Below are positions 40,722 through 53,444 of a DNA stretch of 64,000 bases, one piece after another. Within the stretch, counting starts at the first letter, position 1; each line of letters begins with the position of its first letter. This DNA comes from Rhytidiadelphus loreus (Eukaryota; Streptophyta; Bryopsida; Hypnales; Hylocomiaceae), in assembly GCA_947034895.1 (NCBI GenBank), contig OX344764.1, forward strand, positions 24,490,001 to 24,554,000, given 5' to 3'. Below the pieces are notes generated by a model. The model searched no databases and was not told where the DNA came from. It worked only from the letters and a program-made list of their open reading frames with translations. The position numbers were made by a program, and so were the translations under genes.

Positions 40722-42506
40722 CTACAGGAGCTTTTTCCTTTCAAAAAATGTTTTGAGGTGCCACAACTGCCAGCCGGCCACTCCCAGGCACACCAGTAAC
40801 GACATGATCCCAAACCATGCCACCCTGGAGTTCGTCAGTTCGTTCAAGTCCCGCATTTCTGCCTCCCTGCACGTGCCACACGAGAACACTATTCAATTCA
40901 CCCGAGTCCCAGATGTTGTTTTGGGAAGCTCCGAAACCAGCAATGGATAGTTACTTCACTATCATAGTCATACACCAAACTGATGAATGCAACTCCAGAC
41001 ATTAAAAAATAATGATAATAAACAGTCGTTACCTCTCCCTCAAGTAAAGCATCTCGCTATGAATGGAACCCACAGCTTCTTCCAGCTTCCTCAACTCGAG
41101 CTCCATACCCTGTAAATGAGACAAAAAAAGTTCAATCCCTCTGACCCCAGACCCACTTTCAACCTCTACTAACCACAAGAAGCCACCCCTTGAAAGAAAT
41201 AACACACGAATTTAAGAAATGAAGTAGAAATTGCAAGTGGTATATATCAGATAACGGGGAATCTCTGTCACAGCAATACGTAACACAATTTGATAACTTC
41301 TAACGGACTGTCTAAATCTCTCCTGCAAAACACTCAAAACATTCAAGCCATCAAGGATAGAGGAATATGACAGTACATCGAGCTTGTCCTTCTTGGCAAT
41401 GGACGCCCAGTCCTTGGCAGCCACTCCTGTCTTCCAATCCAGGGCCACATTGACAACCGCGTTGGGAGCGGTATTAGTCAACCAAAAGCAGGCCATGAAG
41501 TTCCCAGACTCCGTCGTCGTGAAGGCAAACTGTCCATCCTTCACACCCTCTTGGTAGTGTAACTGATTGCCATACGGCGACGTAACCTGCAGGCCCAGAA
41601 CAACACCAAATTTGCATCAGTCATCAAGACAGTCACTTAATTGACAAGTTTACATCAGTCACCAATGTCGCATCACAATCGTTACATTGATGTTACAGCC
41701 CACAGCTCCGGCAATAAACTGCAGTAATTCACCTTAAGGACACCGTTTTGCAAGAGCCTACAACTCCAAAACGTAACAGTATGCGGCAGCGATAACAATC
41801 AACCAGCTCAAGGATTAAAATAGACAAATTCAGCTCTTCAAATAGCAAGCGAGTCTCACAGATCAAGGCCGGCAAAACAACAGGGCAGGTACTGCCAGTA
41901 GAACACCAGCATGAACCCCGCAACTGAATTTGCTGACAAAATGACATTTCCTCCGCGAAAATTTACTCAGTGAGAATTAAAAAAATTTTAAAAATTTTAA
42001 AACTCAAATTCTTCAAAAAGAAGAGAAATAACGATAGTCATCGTCACCAAGTGAGAATCACCATTAATTCTAGTACGCGCCATACAGTCTCCAGGAAACC
42101 AAGAAAATTTCCAAGACTTTCAGAAAATCGGATGCAGATACTCCAGGAAAGATCGAACCACCCAAAAAATCTTTAAAAAATCCAAAAAATCCATAAAATC
42201 GAAAAAATCACTGCTCGAGAACGAGGAGCGGAAAAAACAGAGCACAAACACACGACATCCACAAATCCACAACCTTCATCCACCAACCGAAGCTCTCAGG
42301 CCGCTCACCTTCACAGTGAGCTTGTGCGCGTCATCACTATGCACGATCTTGTAATCTCCCACCACAACCACATGGTTCTGAATCTCCTCCGCCACGCACT
42401 TGGTCGTCCGCGCGGTCACCTCGAACTGCACCGCTTGCGCTCCCCATCCCCCCAGCGCCAGCACCACCAACCCCACTAACCCCACCAGCCTCCTCGCCCC
42501 GCCCAT
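40722..42506 (-). CDS. p24delta: p24 delta-subfamily transmembrane emp24/GOLD cargo receptor, 209 residues
   Basis: p24 proteins are type I membrane proteins of COPI and COPII vesicles that sort cargo, including GPI-anchored proteins, between ER and Golgi. Four exons join in phase: 42309-42506, 41377-41586, 41033-41109, 40722-40866. Residues 1-25 are a signal peptide ending AQA. The GOLD domain follows, with its disulfide pair at C37 and C99 and the strings [12 protein letters not shown] and [11 protein letters not shown] membrane-proximal coiled coil starts at [19 protein letters not shown]. The membrane span is about residues 177-197, and the tail ends FFERKKLL: a diphenylalanine for COPII and a KKxx retrieval signal for COPI. 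The length is usual for the family. The start ATG at 42506 is followed directly by the signal peptide. The gene looks intact; the delta subfamily is assigned from the GOLD sequence and the tail. Confidence 0.95.
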
Positions 42507-42850
42507 GGCGTACCCCAATTCCGTTCGTTCGTAAGGGGGGGCTTCGATCCTCCTGGACAAGTAGAAGCGCGGTCGAATTGCTACCAGCAACCTAGGAAAC
42601 GAGCAAGCACGCGATCGGGGAAGGAAGCTCGCGAATGGAAGAAACAGAATTGGAAACCCTAAGTGAGAGCATGGGGCTGAGTGTGAGAGACAGATTGATG
42701 GGGATGATGATATGGCATGGGATAATGTGTCATAGCATGGCGGGGATTGGATGGCCATGCCCTATGGGACGCCTTGTTGGACTTAAGGGCACACAGTCAA
42801 CAAAACAAAACCATAACTCGCTCTCTTGGTTGTTGACTTTTAATGCTGGT
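42507..42850 (-). promoter_or_regulatory. Leader and promoter region of the p24 gene
   Basis: Upstream of the p24 start, about 42507-42720 is of mixed composition and free of repeats, consistent with a short 5' leader and proximal promoter. From about 42850 the sequence becomes the AT-rich desert. No TATA box is clear. The frame continues upstream of the ATG for some codons without an alternative signal peptide, supporting 42506 as the start. Confidence 0.4.
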
Positions 42851-44317
42851 TATTATTATTATTATTTTTTAAGGTTTGGACAGTTTGTTTTTTTATTATT
42901 TTTGGGTAGTACATAAAGCAATATTGTGCAATTTACATCCATAGACACAAATGAAATATGCACAATGGATGAAAAAAACATATTCATCCAAAAGTGTGTA
43001 AATTTATTCATAGTAGAGTGACAATTCTTTAGATTTTGTAGCAATTGAGTGATTTCATTTGTTGGTAATAGTAGAATCTATTGTCAAATATTCCCTCAAT
43101 TTTTTTTTAAACTCTTGAGCAATAAATCATCCAAAAAAAACATTGGATAGGGGTGGTATCCAATGGGGGTCACAAATGCATTCAAGAATACCCTACGTTA
43201 AGGTCAAATTTGACATAAATTAAGTCATTTTTTACTTAATAAATTAAAAAATTCAAAGTATTGTCTCTTGGTTTACTAAAAACCAATAGTAGGTTCTAGT
43301 AGACTTTTGTATTTTGATTGTGTATATTTTGAAGGAGAAACATTTAGGAAAAAAATGATATTTTATGGTCCAATTGTTCGTGTCACAATTTGAGTACCTT
43401 TGATTATGAGTGTAAATACTTCATGCATTTGGACCATAAAATACTAATGAAAGAAGGTAATGCATAAGAGACAATTAATCATGTCCCAACAAGCAATTGA
43501 GCATTGTTCCTATTATTATGCCCTTAGTGTTTGACCTAAAGATAATAAGGTTGATTTGAAAGTAATAATAAATAAGAGAAACTCCTTCAACGTATCTTTA
43601 TCATTGATTCATGTAGAGCATGAGTTCCAATATGAGATTTCCCATTTGAATAGTAATGGAATGAAGTTCATTTTTCACAATTTTTGTCATCCATTGGATA
43701 GATGGGAAAGCGTTTAGATAATAAATTGTGTAATGCTTTGTGGATCTTATTGGAAGCATCTACTTGCTCTTTGAAATTTTGTAGGGCAAGTTTTTGGAAA
43801 CATACTAAGTTTTAGTAAATATTCTACATTCAAGTTTTTTGCACTTGTTATTAGGAGTGGTGTTTAGTGCACTTTTTAGGGCCTTATGTGCCCAAATGGC
43901 CTTCTAGAACTCAGATTAGTCTTCACAAAAATGTGGTAAAAAACTTAAAGCTCAATGTAAATGTCAACATTTTGCCTTCTAGTCATTAATACTATTAGTG
44001 AGGGGGGAAGGAAAGGAAGAGGGTCTTCATAAATTAATGGTGGTATAAGCAAAGCAAATGTACAAAAATATAATGGTAAGTATTGTATGGAGACAACTAA
44101 ATGGTTAAAGATGTGTTATTTTATATTCCCAAACAATCAATTCACAATGATAGCCTCAATAGGCAAGTCATTGACTCATTGATATATACTTCAAAAAAAT
44201 AATCATTCAAATTAATAAGCAATGAAGAAATGAAATACTAATAGAGAACCTTAAATATAGTTTGATTTTGATCAAGAATTATTGAGGCAATTACTGCCTC
44301 TTTTGAGGCCATTGTTG

Positions 44318-44334
44318 TGTGACAAATTGTCACA
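44318..44334. repeat. Short perfect palindrome TGTGACAA-A-TTGTCACA
   Basis: Eight-base arms flank a single A. It lies just left of the poly-C foldback, preceded by GAGGCA and TGCCTC, another small inverted pair at 44284-44300. It may be a binding site or just part of the foldback cluster. Confidence 0.5.
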
Positions 44335-44352
44335 ATGGGCCCCCAAAAAAAT

Positions 44353-44453
44353 TATTTTTAAAGTTTTTATTCACCCCCCCCCCCCCCCTTCCCCCTTTTC
44401 AAAAAATTTTAAATTTTTTTGGAGGGAGGTGGTGAATAAAAACTTTAAAAATA
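44353..44453. repeat. Foldback with perfect 23-bp arms around a poly-C tract
   Basis: The arm 44353-44375 is the exact reverse complement of 44431-44453. The loop of about 55 bases includes a run of 15 C at about 44374-44388 and a purine-rich GGAGGGAGG stretch. A weaker direct copy of the arm (TTTTAAATTTCCATTCACCC) follows at about 44460-44480 and is again followed by C-rich DNA. The unit is probably a decayed foldback element. Confidence 0.75.
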
Positions 44454-47105
44454 TATATTTTTTTAAATTTCCATTCACCCCTCCGAGCACCCCTCTCCCC
44501 CTCCTCCCTCCCCTCTTGTAATTTTCAAGGGGGTGTAAGAATGCCAAACAATATAGGATATATTGGCCATATACCAAATCGTATACCAAATTGTATATAT
44601 ATTTTTACCATATTTGTACTAGTATATATTCCATATTTGTATTCATGTTCAATATTCAGTATTTGTACTAAAATCCAACAGCTACAAATTTTTCTTTGCG
44701 GGGGGTGGAAATATTTTTTTCCCCCATCTAACGATTCTTGATTTTTGGAGGGGGAGGGCTAGGACAATGGAATCACAAATAAGCTATGATTGCCTCTTTT
44801 TGGTACATTGTTTGATTTGGCTAGCTCAATTTCTCTTCAAATATTGTTCCTATAACTTTTGTTAACACTTTTTGTAACATATATTAAGATTAAAAAGTTC
44901 CTTTGAAAAAGAAGAGAAATATCCCAAGGTGTTCACTTCCCATGGAAGTTACTATCCATTTTAGTTCAAAGTGTATTTTACAAGGGGATATTATTTTTTG
45001 AACTTGTAATTTAAAGTACCTTGATATTAGTTAATTTTAATTTTCAACCTTTAAATAAGAATCTTTAATTCTTTATAAATTTTTAAGTTTTGTTTTTGGC
45101 CATGGGCCTCTATTATGTATAATTTTTAGGTTCACATTTTTTTCTACAACATCAAATTTATGGTGCAAGTGCAACCTTCAAAATACATTTATAGTTTGGG
45201 GTCAAAACAAAGTGCATTATATTTTACAATATATAGATGGTTCCAAACTCCACTTGATGTTGTGCATACTATTCTATTACAAATTTATTAATGATAATGC
45301 TAGACACAAGCAAGTTCACAAACATAAGAAAAACATTGTATTGTGTCAGATTTATGAAATTGTGCAAAAACATTTTAGTATGATTCAACAATTGCAACAG
45401 TCATGTACTACTACAAAAACAAATGAAATTACAACTTTTGTGCTAAAAATCATAACTTCAATTGTGTGTCAATACTAACGGCCTACAATCCTCATTGAAT
45501 GCAATATAGTTAGATATAATTATGAAACAAAAGATGATAGTATTTGAAGAATTTCTTATGACAAACATTAATTGTTCTCTATATATAATTTTTTGTTTCA
45601 TTCAGTTGTAAGGCCAAAATTTCAAGCAAAAAATGTAAGGACAAAGTACCATTAGAAAGTAAGCTTTGCACAAGATAAACTACCAAAAAAAACACATAAG
45701 ACTCAAAGTATTATTTTTCAAAAAAAGTCTTTGCTAATCATGAAGGTTAGAGGAGAAAAATAAACAATTTGAAAGTAGACAACCGTTCAAATAAATTGCC
45801 CACTAATTTGAAAATAAAATCTTTAAGAAAAAACTTCTTACTAATTTTTAATTATATAAGCCACCTCCTCTAAAAGAAACAATTGTAAATGACCAAATCC
45901 CATTATAAGGAAATATCTAAATTCCACAAACAATTGGAAATCTAGAAACTCAAATTTTCTTCATTTAAAAACTAGTGTTTTCATTTGAAAATGTTACAAT
46001 CAAAATCTCTAAAGTAACAAAACTTAATAGTTTAACTCCTAAAGTCCTAAGGCCCTTTTTTCATCAAAAAACATTCAAAATTGCCTATAACAAAGAACAA
46101 TTCTATTGCAAAGAGCAAAAAACTTTACTAATTGAGTTTTTTTGCATATCTAATTGTAAAATTTTGCACTAGACTAGTGCAATATCAAGGGTAAGAAATT
46201 TTAGAGACTTTCACCATGTAGATTGTAAGATATTTTTGTTTAAAGTAAAGAAAGCGGGGCTTTGATCAAATAAATTCTTTTACTAAATTATTTGCCTTTG
46301 AATCTTCTTTTTAAAAAAGATTTGTACTAAACATTTGAATTTTGAATTTTGAAATTTTTTATACTAAATTTTGAGTTGAAGGTCTAGGAAAATGAAATTT
46401 TAAAAAATCCTTGATTTTCATTCTTTAAAAAATTGTTAAAAGTTTGTACAAGATTGAAGGAAAAAATAAATTATTAATATCTCTAAGATGAAATCTAATC
46501 CAAATGGTAAGAGTATTCTAGAAAGCATACTTTATCCTGTGAAAATTATTTTTTTTGAAAATTTGTAAGAATTGAATTTAGAAACAAATCCAATACTTTA
46601 TTTTCTCAAGAAGTTTCTATGATTGCTTGCAAAACAAGAAGCTCTATAACTTTCACATCACTGATCCAAATGGAATCAAACAAAGCTTTTCATGTGGACA
46701 AAAATATCTTAGACTACAAGAAAGAAAAATTTTAAAATCTTATTTTGAGTTTTTGTGATATTTTGTACTCCAAGACAAATTACTTTTAGAGTTTAGTGTG
46801 ACATAACTTTTGCCTCCTAGGTGTCAATTGGGATAAAAATTACATTTTCTAAAAGCTAATGTATTTATTTTTTCTTTCAAAAAATTCAAAAAATGAAGTC
46901 AAAAATTGAGATCATTGGAACCTACCCAAACTTTGCAATGTCTTCTAAGAAGACACTTGGTATTTAACCCCTAAAACATTAGGGGAGATTTTAGGGGTCC
47001 GGCATTAGAAGAGATTTCAGGATTTTAAGGGCCGTTTCGGGGCCGTTCCTGGCGTTGTTCCCCCGGCAGTCAAAGAACGCTGCAAATAGATTTTTTTTTT
47101 TTTCA

Positions 47106-47182
47106 AAAAATAAAATAAAATAAAATTTAAGTTCTTAAAATGAGAAACAAAGTTAAATTTTATTTTATTTTATTTTTTTGAA
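47106..47182. repeat. A/T inverted repeat of AAAAT units
   Basis: CAAAAAATAAAATAAAATAA with AATTTAA (about 47104-47130) is answered by its reverse complement at about 47153-47181, with some 22 bases of loop. It forms the outer arm of the structured interior of the MITE-like element. Confidence 0.7.
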
Positions 47183-47189
47183 AAAAAAT

Positions 47190-47218
47190 CTGACCTGGCC
47201 GTCTCTCGGCCAGGTCAG
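47190..47218. repeat. GC-rich perfect hairpin CTGACCTGGCC / GGCCAGGTCAG
   Basis: Eleven-base perfect arms flank GTCTCTC. A second hairpin of similar type (TCTGACGTGGCT / AGCCACGTTAGA) lies at about 47353-47384, and between them GGTTCTCGGGG pairs with CCCCGAGAGCC. All sit inside the MITE-like element. Confidence 0.75.
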
Positions 47219-48372
47219 CACAGGCCGGGAACGGCGGATTTCGGCGGTTCTCGGGGGGGGTTCGAGTTGGGAACTCGCAGCCCTCCCCGAGAGCCAAAAC
47301 ACATGTAATGGAGACTGCGAGTTCACGGACTATGAACTCTTTGTGAACTGTAATCTGACGTGGCTAGAAGGCAGCCACGTTAGATATTAAAATTTTATTA
47401 AAATTTTATTTTTTTATTTTTTTAATATTTTTAAATTCTGACTGTACTTTTCTGTTCACAGTATGGGGAACAACTCCAAAACATGCTTCTATACCCCTCA
47501 AATCTCCTAATGGCCCAAGCCCGGGCCCAAGGGGTTTGAACAAAACACAAATGTATTATAAAATATAAGTTCTATAACTTCTTTGAAGTTTGCATCAGAG
47601 AAGATAATGTGAAGCATAAAAAATAGAAAGTATCCATATGGTCAAATTTTTAAAATTATTTTTAGATTCACTTCAAATGAATTTTGAAGATATAACTTCA
47701 TAAATTTATCAAAAATACAATTTTTATCTTTAGCATTTGAATTTCTTTTTGATTGGTCAAAATTGTGGGTTCTATTGATTTGTAAAAAATGCATAAGATC
47801 TAGCTAAGTAATGAGAACATCAACACTTTTCCCAAATAGTAAGTTTTTCAACACTAGCCAATTCTAGACTCTTTGTGCTATTTCTCTTATAATTTCTATT
47901 TGACAGTAGCGATCTTAGTTTTGAATATACATATAGAAAGACAATCCAGTCTCTCAAGGAAAAATAAATTGAAAAAAAGTTTTTTTCTACCCAAAAATTC
48001 TGCCCGAAGTCGGGCAACAACCATAAAATCGATTAAGTTGTAGTTTTCACAAACTAACATTCAACAAGTGATTTAATAATCAATAGGGTACATCCCATCA
48101 CTTTAGACTAATTAAATTTTTTTATTCAATTGTTTAATCCCTAGAGGACAAAAGTACATTTCTAGCATAAATTGTCAAAAACTACTAGTTTTTAGATATA
48201 TGAAAAAAAAATGAAAAAAAGCTATTTTTTGAAGTTCACCCATATAAATTTTTACTAGACTTTTATGAAAATGTGTCATTAGATGAGATTTGAGGCCAAA
48301 AGAGGGTCATTTCAAGCGTGTTCCACAAGTTGTGAACTAGTGCACTCCTGGTCAAAATATTAAATAATTAAA

Positions 48373-48425
48373 AAATAATTAATTATATACAAATAATTAA
48401 TTATATACAAATAATTAATTATATA
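48373..48425. repeat. 18-bp tandem repeat, about 3 copies
   Basis: The unit AAATAATTAATTATATAC is repeated at 48373, 48391 and 48409, the last copy lacking its final base. It is A/T only apart from one C per unit, and its core is palindromic (AATTAATT). Confidence 0.85.
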
Positions 48426-51400
48426 AAAATTAATTAATAAATATTATCTCACATGACAATCTCTCGACCACAACGTGAGATCTCTAATGTGGCAAAGTAT
48501 CCAATCCTTTATAAACAATAGTTTTTTCCATTTTTAAGAAAAACAATTTCTTTTCCATTTTATTAAATTATCTTGTGCAATTCTAGCCTTGCAGTTTGCT
48601 AAAATCTTTTCTTTTCCTTGCACTTTTTAAATTTTTGCCACTATTCCTCACTATCTGCAAATCCATGGCCTTGTTTAAGACCTCAATCACATCTATGGGA
48701 AAATTTTCAAAAACTTTGACTACGTGGATTGAAAGATTATAGTGATTGAAGGTAGATGAATTTTTTTTCTAAGAACCCACTAAAAAGGTTTGGTAGACTT
48801 TAAATCCTAGAGTGAGATTTTTGCACTACATATAGATTTTATTAGACATTTGCATCTATTATTACATGAATTGCATACTTGCCAAATTTAGATGTAGATG
48901 TAAAATTTAGCAAAAGATTTTCTAACTGCCCAAATTGACAATTCTTTTGAATAGCATAACTATAGATCCAAGTACCCAATCAAAAAATTGTATTCACCCA
49001 TAAGAAGTACATGTCTACACTTTGTATCAAAATTTCATAAAAATCCATTGAAAACTAAAATTGTAGGAACCTACTAGAATTTTCAATTGGTTGTTCAACA
49101 ATCATTTGGTCCTTTACAATAGGGATTAATCAATCAAAAAAACTTTAGAAGTTGTAGAATAAATTGATAGTAATGTTGAAAGTTGATGGTGAACTCAACC
49201 TAAGAAACAAAGTATATATATAATAAGTAAATAAATATATATAAGCATATAATTGCAACCTTGCAAATGTGAAAGTACATTCAATTTCAAAGCCTTCTAT
49301 GGGATTGGAATCATTTCCAATCCATCTTATGATAGGGAAAAAAATGATTGAACAAAACAAAGCATGTGATTCAATACAACTTAAATTTGAATTAGAATTT
49401 TGACTTTCATGCTTATTTTGTTCAATTTTCTTCTTTTACTTATACAATGGATGGGAAAAGACTTTGAAGTTGTGTACAACCTATCTCCACCTCTAATTTC
49501 GCCTCTAATGTGAAAATTGGAGAACCAAAATCTAAACATTTTTAGTTTTCAATTTAGAAAAATCTAATTTAGGTGAGATGTGGTAGTTCTTTAGAAAAGG
49601 CACTAGCCCAAAAGTATAAACTCTATGTGAGTTCGACCTATACGGTGCATTTTAATCTTTGGGCTTAAAAATTATATTTTTTAGAAGTAACATAGAATCT
49701 ACAAAATTATACAAGAACATATACTTAGAATATTTTTGGAACATTATAGAATAATTATATTTTAAAGGCATTATTTATAAGGCGCTATAGATTATTCTTT
49801 GTATACACATGTACGATATATGAGATACATGTGCTCATGCCCTCCAATTTACCCAATTGTCTTTTCAAGCAATGGAGAAGTTGTAAGTCCTATTAAGCAA
49901 AATACTATGTGCAAATCTCCTAAATTAAAAAATCTATATTTTTTAGAATTTTGATTCAATCTAGGCCAAAATTCTAGACCTCAAAATAGAAGTTAGTAAT
50001 TAATTTAATTTTATATTATATTCTAAAATGTTGTATATACAATCTTAAAAAGTGTGATACACTCCATCTAAATTTTTCTATGAGTTATAGGGCTTAAAAG
50101 CTTAAATGAGTTTTAAGTACAAAAAACTTCATCCAAATACACTTGTCTTTTGAAAGGATGATTTAATTGTAAGTTTAGTTCATAATTTAGATTCTACACT
50201 TCAATTCTTACACGTTTCTAGTCTAATTTTTAAAATCTACTTTTTGCTTTATTATTTTCATCCTATTACTTCATCCATCTATCATTTTTTTTACCTTTTA
50301 TTTAATTCTATGATGTTGTATCAATTTCAAATTCACTCTAGATTTACTATATATAGACTTGTAGTTTGACTTTTAAATTGCATCCATAAATCATCGTTTC
50401 ATCAACAACTTCTATAACTTTCTTCCAAACTTCATCTAATGGTAACTTCTAACTTTTTGTTCATTTTAAAAGTCGAATGACATTTGGAAACCAATTTAAG
50501 ATATCTATATGATACTTCAATTACTTTGAGACTTTATCCTATTTAATGATTTCTTGATCTAAACCTCAAAGTCTAAATCATTGTAATCAAGATTGTAATT
50601 CAACCATGTGTAATTTTTGAAGTTCCAACCCAAACTTATAAATTCTTGTCAATTTTGACTTTTCACAAAGTGTATTATAAGTGTCCAACTTAATTATTAA
50701 AACTTTCATCCAATCATTTTTTTCATCTACAACTCTAGTAACTTCTAAAATTATCATTAAAAACTCTTTTGTAACTTCCATAATTATCCCAAAGACTAAT
50801 CCAATCATTTCTAAAATTACCTTGAAAAAGTTCTAGTAATTTCTAAAATTGTGAAAGTAAATAACCTGAAAATTTGTAAAATCACCTAAGTAATTAGAGA
50901 TAAAGTAAATGGGGCTTATCTTGCCATGTCATCTTCGTCTATTTTATTGTACTAAAGTCTATTAATGTTCGAAAACATCAAAAAACTTTAAAAAAAAACC
51001 CTTTATACCTCCAAGGTTCTTTTACACTTCAAATTTTTTGCAAATAACACTTTTGCATTTCAACAATATCTTTCATGCTAATGTTGTAAGTTTCTCCTAA
51101 AGTCTAAAAGTTTTCATTCTTTTCTATTATTCCCTATATATGAGGATTATAATAAAACACAAACAAAGGACAACTACATATTGATAAAATAATTAAAGGA
51201 CAAAAGGACAATTTTATGAATTCCTTAGTTGTTTCAATTGAACAACTTTCTTAAATCTTGGAAAAACCAATAGTATTGTGCATAAACAAAACAACAAGAA
51301 AGCAAAGTAGTGTGTCAAAATCTAAATAAAAAATGACAAACTAATCTCTCCATTAGACTACATGAATGAGAAATTATACCATTAGACTACACTATGCTTC

Positions 51401-52239
51401 AAAACTATTCCACACTAATGAGGAATTATGCTTGTTACAAGCTTGGTTACAAGAGCTAGTAAAGAAAACAAGAGCTATGCCCCCGTCCTTTAATATAGTT
51501 AATAGATTTGTGACCTAAAATAGTGGAACATCACAAGTTTTGGTCCAAGTATTGTCAAACGAATTGACAAACAAGACAATTGTTCATCAATACACTAATG
51601 ATCACTGTCAAGATCTCCATCATGTGTGTGACATACATACTTATTGTTTGGGCACACATACAATCACCCCCCCCATAAATGTTAAAATTTAATTTGTGTT
51701 ATGGAAATTTATGTTGAGATCCTTACTTGATTGATTTGGTAAGTGTTAAGTGATATGAAATGTTGAGCTTCCTACTTGATTGATTTATCTTTAATAAATG
51801 ATAAAGTTGAAAAGATTGTAATAAAGTTGTGGTGAAGTTGGATAACATAGTAAAAAGTTGTAGGATTTAGAGATGTTGAAGATACACTTGAGATTTTGAA
51901 GAAATTTTTGGAACAAAAACCTAATGACATTACATGATTCATCGAGAATATTTGAGCACTTCAAAAGCAAGTACAATCTTGATGTATAGAAAAATCTCCT
52001 CAAACTTCTCTCTCTCTATATATACTTTTTTTCAACCAATTTAGATGAATGATGACTCATTTTTTTTGTACTTTCATCTTTTATTTTTACAAACATTACA
52101 CATTTATGTTTGAACTCTTGTAAATTTTATTTTTAAAATTTTATTCTTGTAAATTTTATATACTATTGAGATCAATTTTCATAAGTGTTAAATATAACGG
52201 AATAATACTTTTATTATTAGTCTATATGTGTTACACTAT

Positions 52240-53444
52240 TGTCTATGCCCGACCTAACACTTACTACGGACGGCCCATCATCCTCGTCGACACATTTCGT
52301 CCTTCCCACCATTTCTCGTCCACCTTACCCCTTTCGTTCGTTTTCTCCTTCGTTCGTTCATTTGTCTCGTCCGTTCGTTCGAGCGTCTCCTTCCCTTTCC
52401 TGTCCCCTCCCCCGTCGTCGTCTCTCTCTCCTACTTTGTCTGCGCATTTCTGCTTCCCCTGTTCCTTTTCCTTCCACCGCAGCCTTTTCAAATCCTTACA
52501 AACCACTGCTACGTTACCCCGCGTCCATGTCCTTCTCTAACCCTGACGTCGTGCTTAGCATGGTGAAGTCTCCACTGCGCTCTTGTTGCTTCTTTTGATC
52601 GCTCGGCAAGTGTCGCACTTATGACAGGTCAGTTTGCTGCAGCCTTTTGTCTGCGTGGAATGGGAGGCGTGTGTGTTTCGCGTTCCGGAGCGAGGTTAAG
52701 TTAGGTCATTGAGTTTTTAGTTTGGTGAGGCTGTTCGGGAGAATCTAAGGGCGTACACTATGGATTGCGGCGGGATGACTTAGTTTGAAAACTAGCGAGA
52801 ACTTTGGTTTCAGAAGTCGTTAGGTCGATCACGGCGTATTTTGTATTGGCAGGTGATTGTGGTTTGTGTAGTTAGAGTTTTTTATTTTTTTATTTTTTAA
52901 TGTTTTTGTTTGTTCAGGCGCATTTTGAGTGATTAGTGGATTTCTGAGAGTGTAGTGATTTGTCGTGGTGGAAATGTTTGGTAAGAGCGTGGATTGATAA
53001 GTGGAGTGTAAAGAGAGGTGGAGGATTTTGTATTTGAGGAGAATCAGGTGAGAGGTTTAGTTGTTTGAAGTAATTTCGGTTGCGGTCATTTGTGCAGTGT
53101 TTCATCCTGGAGGAGCTTGAGGGTACTTTATTTGATTGAATCGGGATGGAGCGCGTCGGAATGTAAATGGAGAGCATGAGGCTGGAGTGTTCTAGAGGGA
53201 AGAGCAAATTGCAGCGATTAGGCTGTTATGAATCGCTGGCAGTAGTAAGTCGAAGCGGTTTGTAATAGACGTTTCATAGAGGAAGGAGGCTTTGCGATGA
53301 ATTAAGAATCGAATCGCTTCTGTTGCATCATTATTTCTTGAAGTACGGAGGCTCTATTCTTTAGTGATATGTACAGGGTGGAAGCGGTGCGTGCTTTTTA
53401 CATCAAGATAGGAGAGGAGAGGCGTGGAATTTCTATCCAGTAGT
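52240..53444 (+). promoter_or_regulatory. Long leader and promoter of the WAPL gene
   Basis: At about 52240 the AT-rich desert gives way to a strongly pyrimidine-rich stretch (to about 52560) with repeated TTCGTTCG tetramers, followed by mixed sequence up to the WAPL start. This is typical of a transcribed plant 5' leader. A leader intron is possible but not placed. Open frames at 52166-52598 lie in the low-complexity stretch and are not supported as genes. Confidence 0.45.

Larger units (their letters stand above)
46963..47540. mobile_element. Candidate MITE/foldback element with imperfect terminal inverted repeats
   Basis: The left end (about 46963-46998) contains TTTAACCCCTAAAA then TTAGGGGAGATTTTAGGGGT. 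The reverse complement of the right end (47491-47540) reads TTCAAACCCC, a GC-rich insert, then TTAGGAGATTTGAGGGGT. A further inner pair TTGTTCCCC / GGGGAACAA lies at about 47055-47063 and 47464-47472. The interior has no long reading frame but several hairpins, and is markedly GC-richer than its surroundings. Target-site duplications could not be identified. It could alternatively be an unusual structured non-coding locus. Confidence 0.5.
42850..52200. other. AT-rich gene desert, about 9.3 kb
   Basis: No supported gene; open frames here are short, A/T-biased and without recognisable content. The stretch contains the poly-C foldback cluster (44340-44530), the MITE-like element (46963-47540), an 18-bp tandem repeat (48373-48425) and two copies of a dispersed motif (48133-48151 and 49105-49130). 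It separates the divergent p24 and WAPL promoters. Confidence 0.7.

Noticed and set aside
47255..47275. GGTTCGAGTTG resembling a tRNA/SINE B box
   Set aside because: No A box, acceptor stem or cloverleaf around it; it belongs to the hairpin core of the MITE-like element.
52166..52598. Overlapping Ser/Phe-rich plus-strand frames of 119-124 codons
   Set aside because: They lie in a pyrimidine-rich low-complexity leader upstream of WAPL. The residue bias follows base composition and there is no family match.
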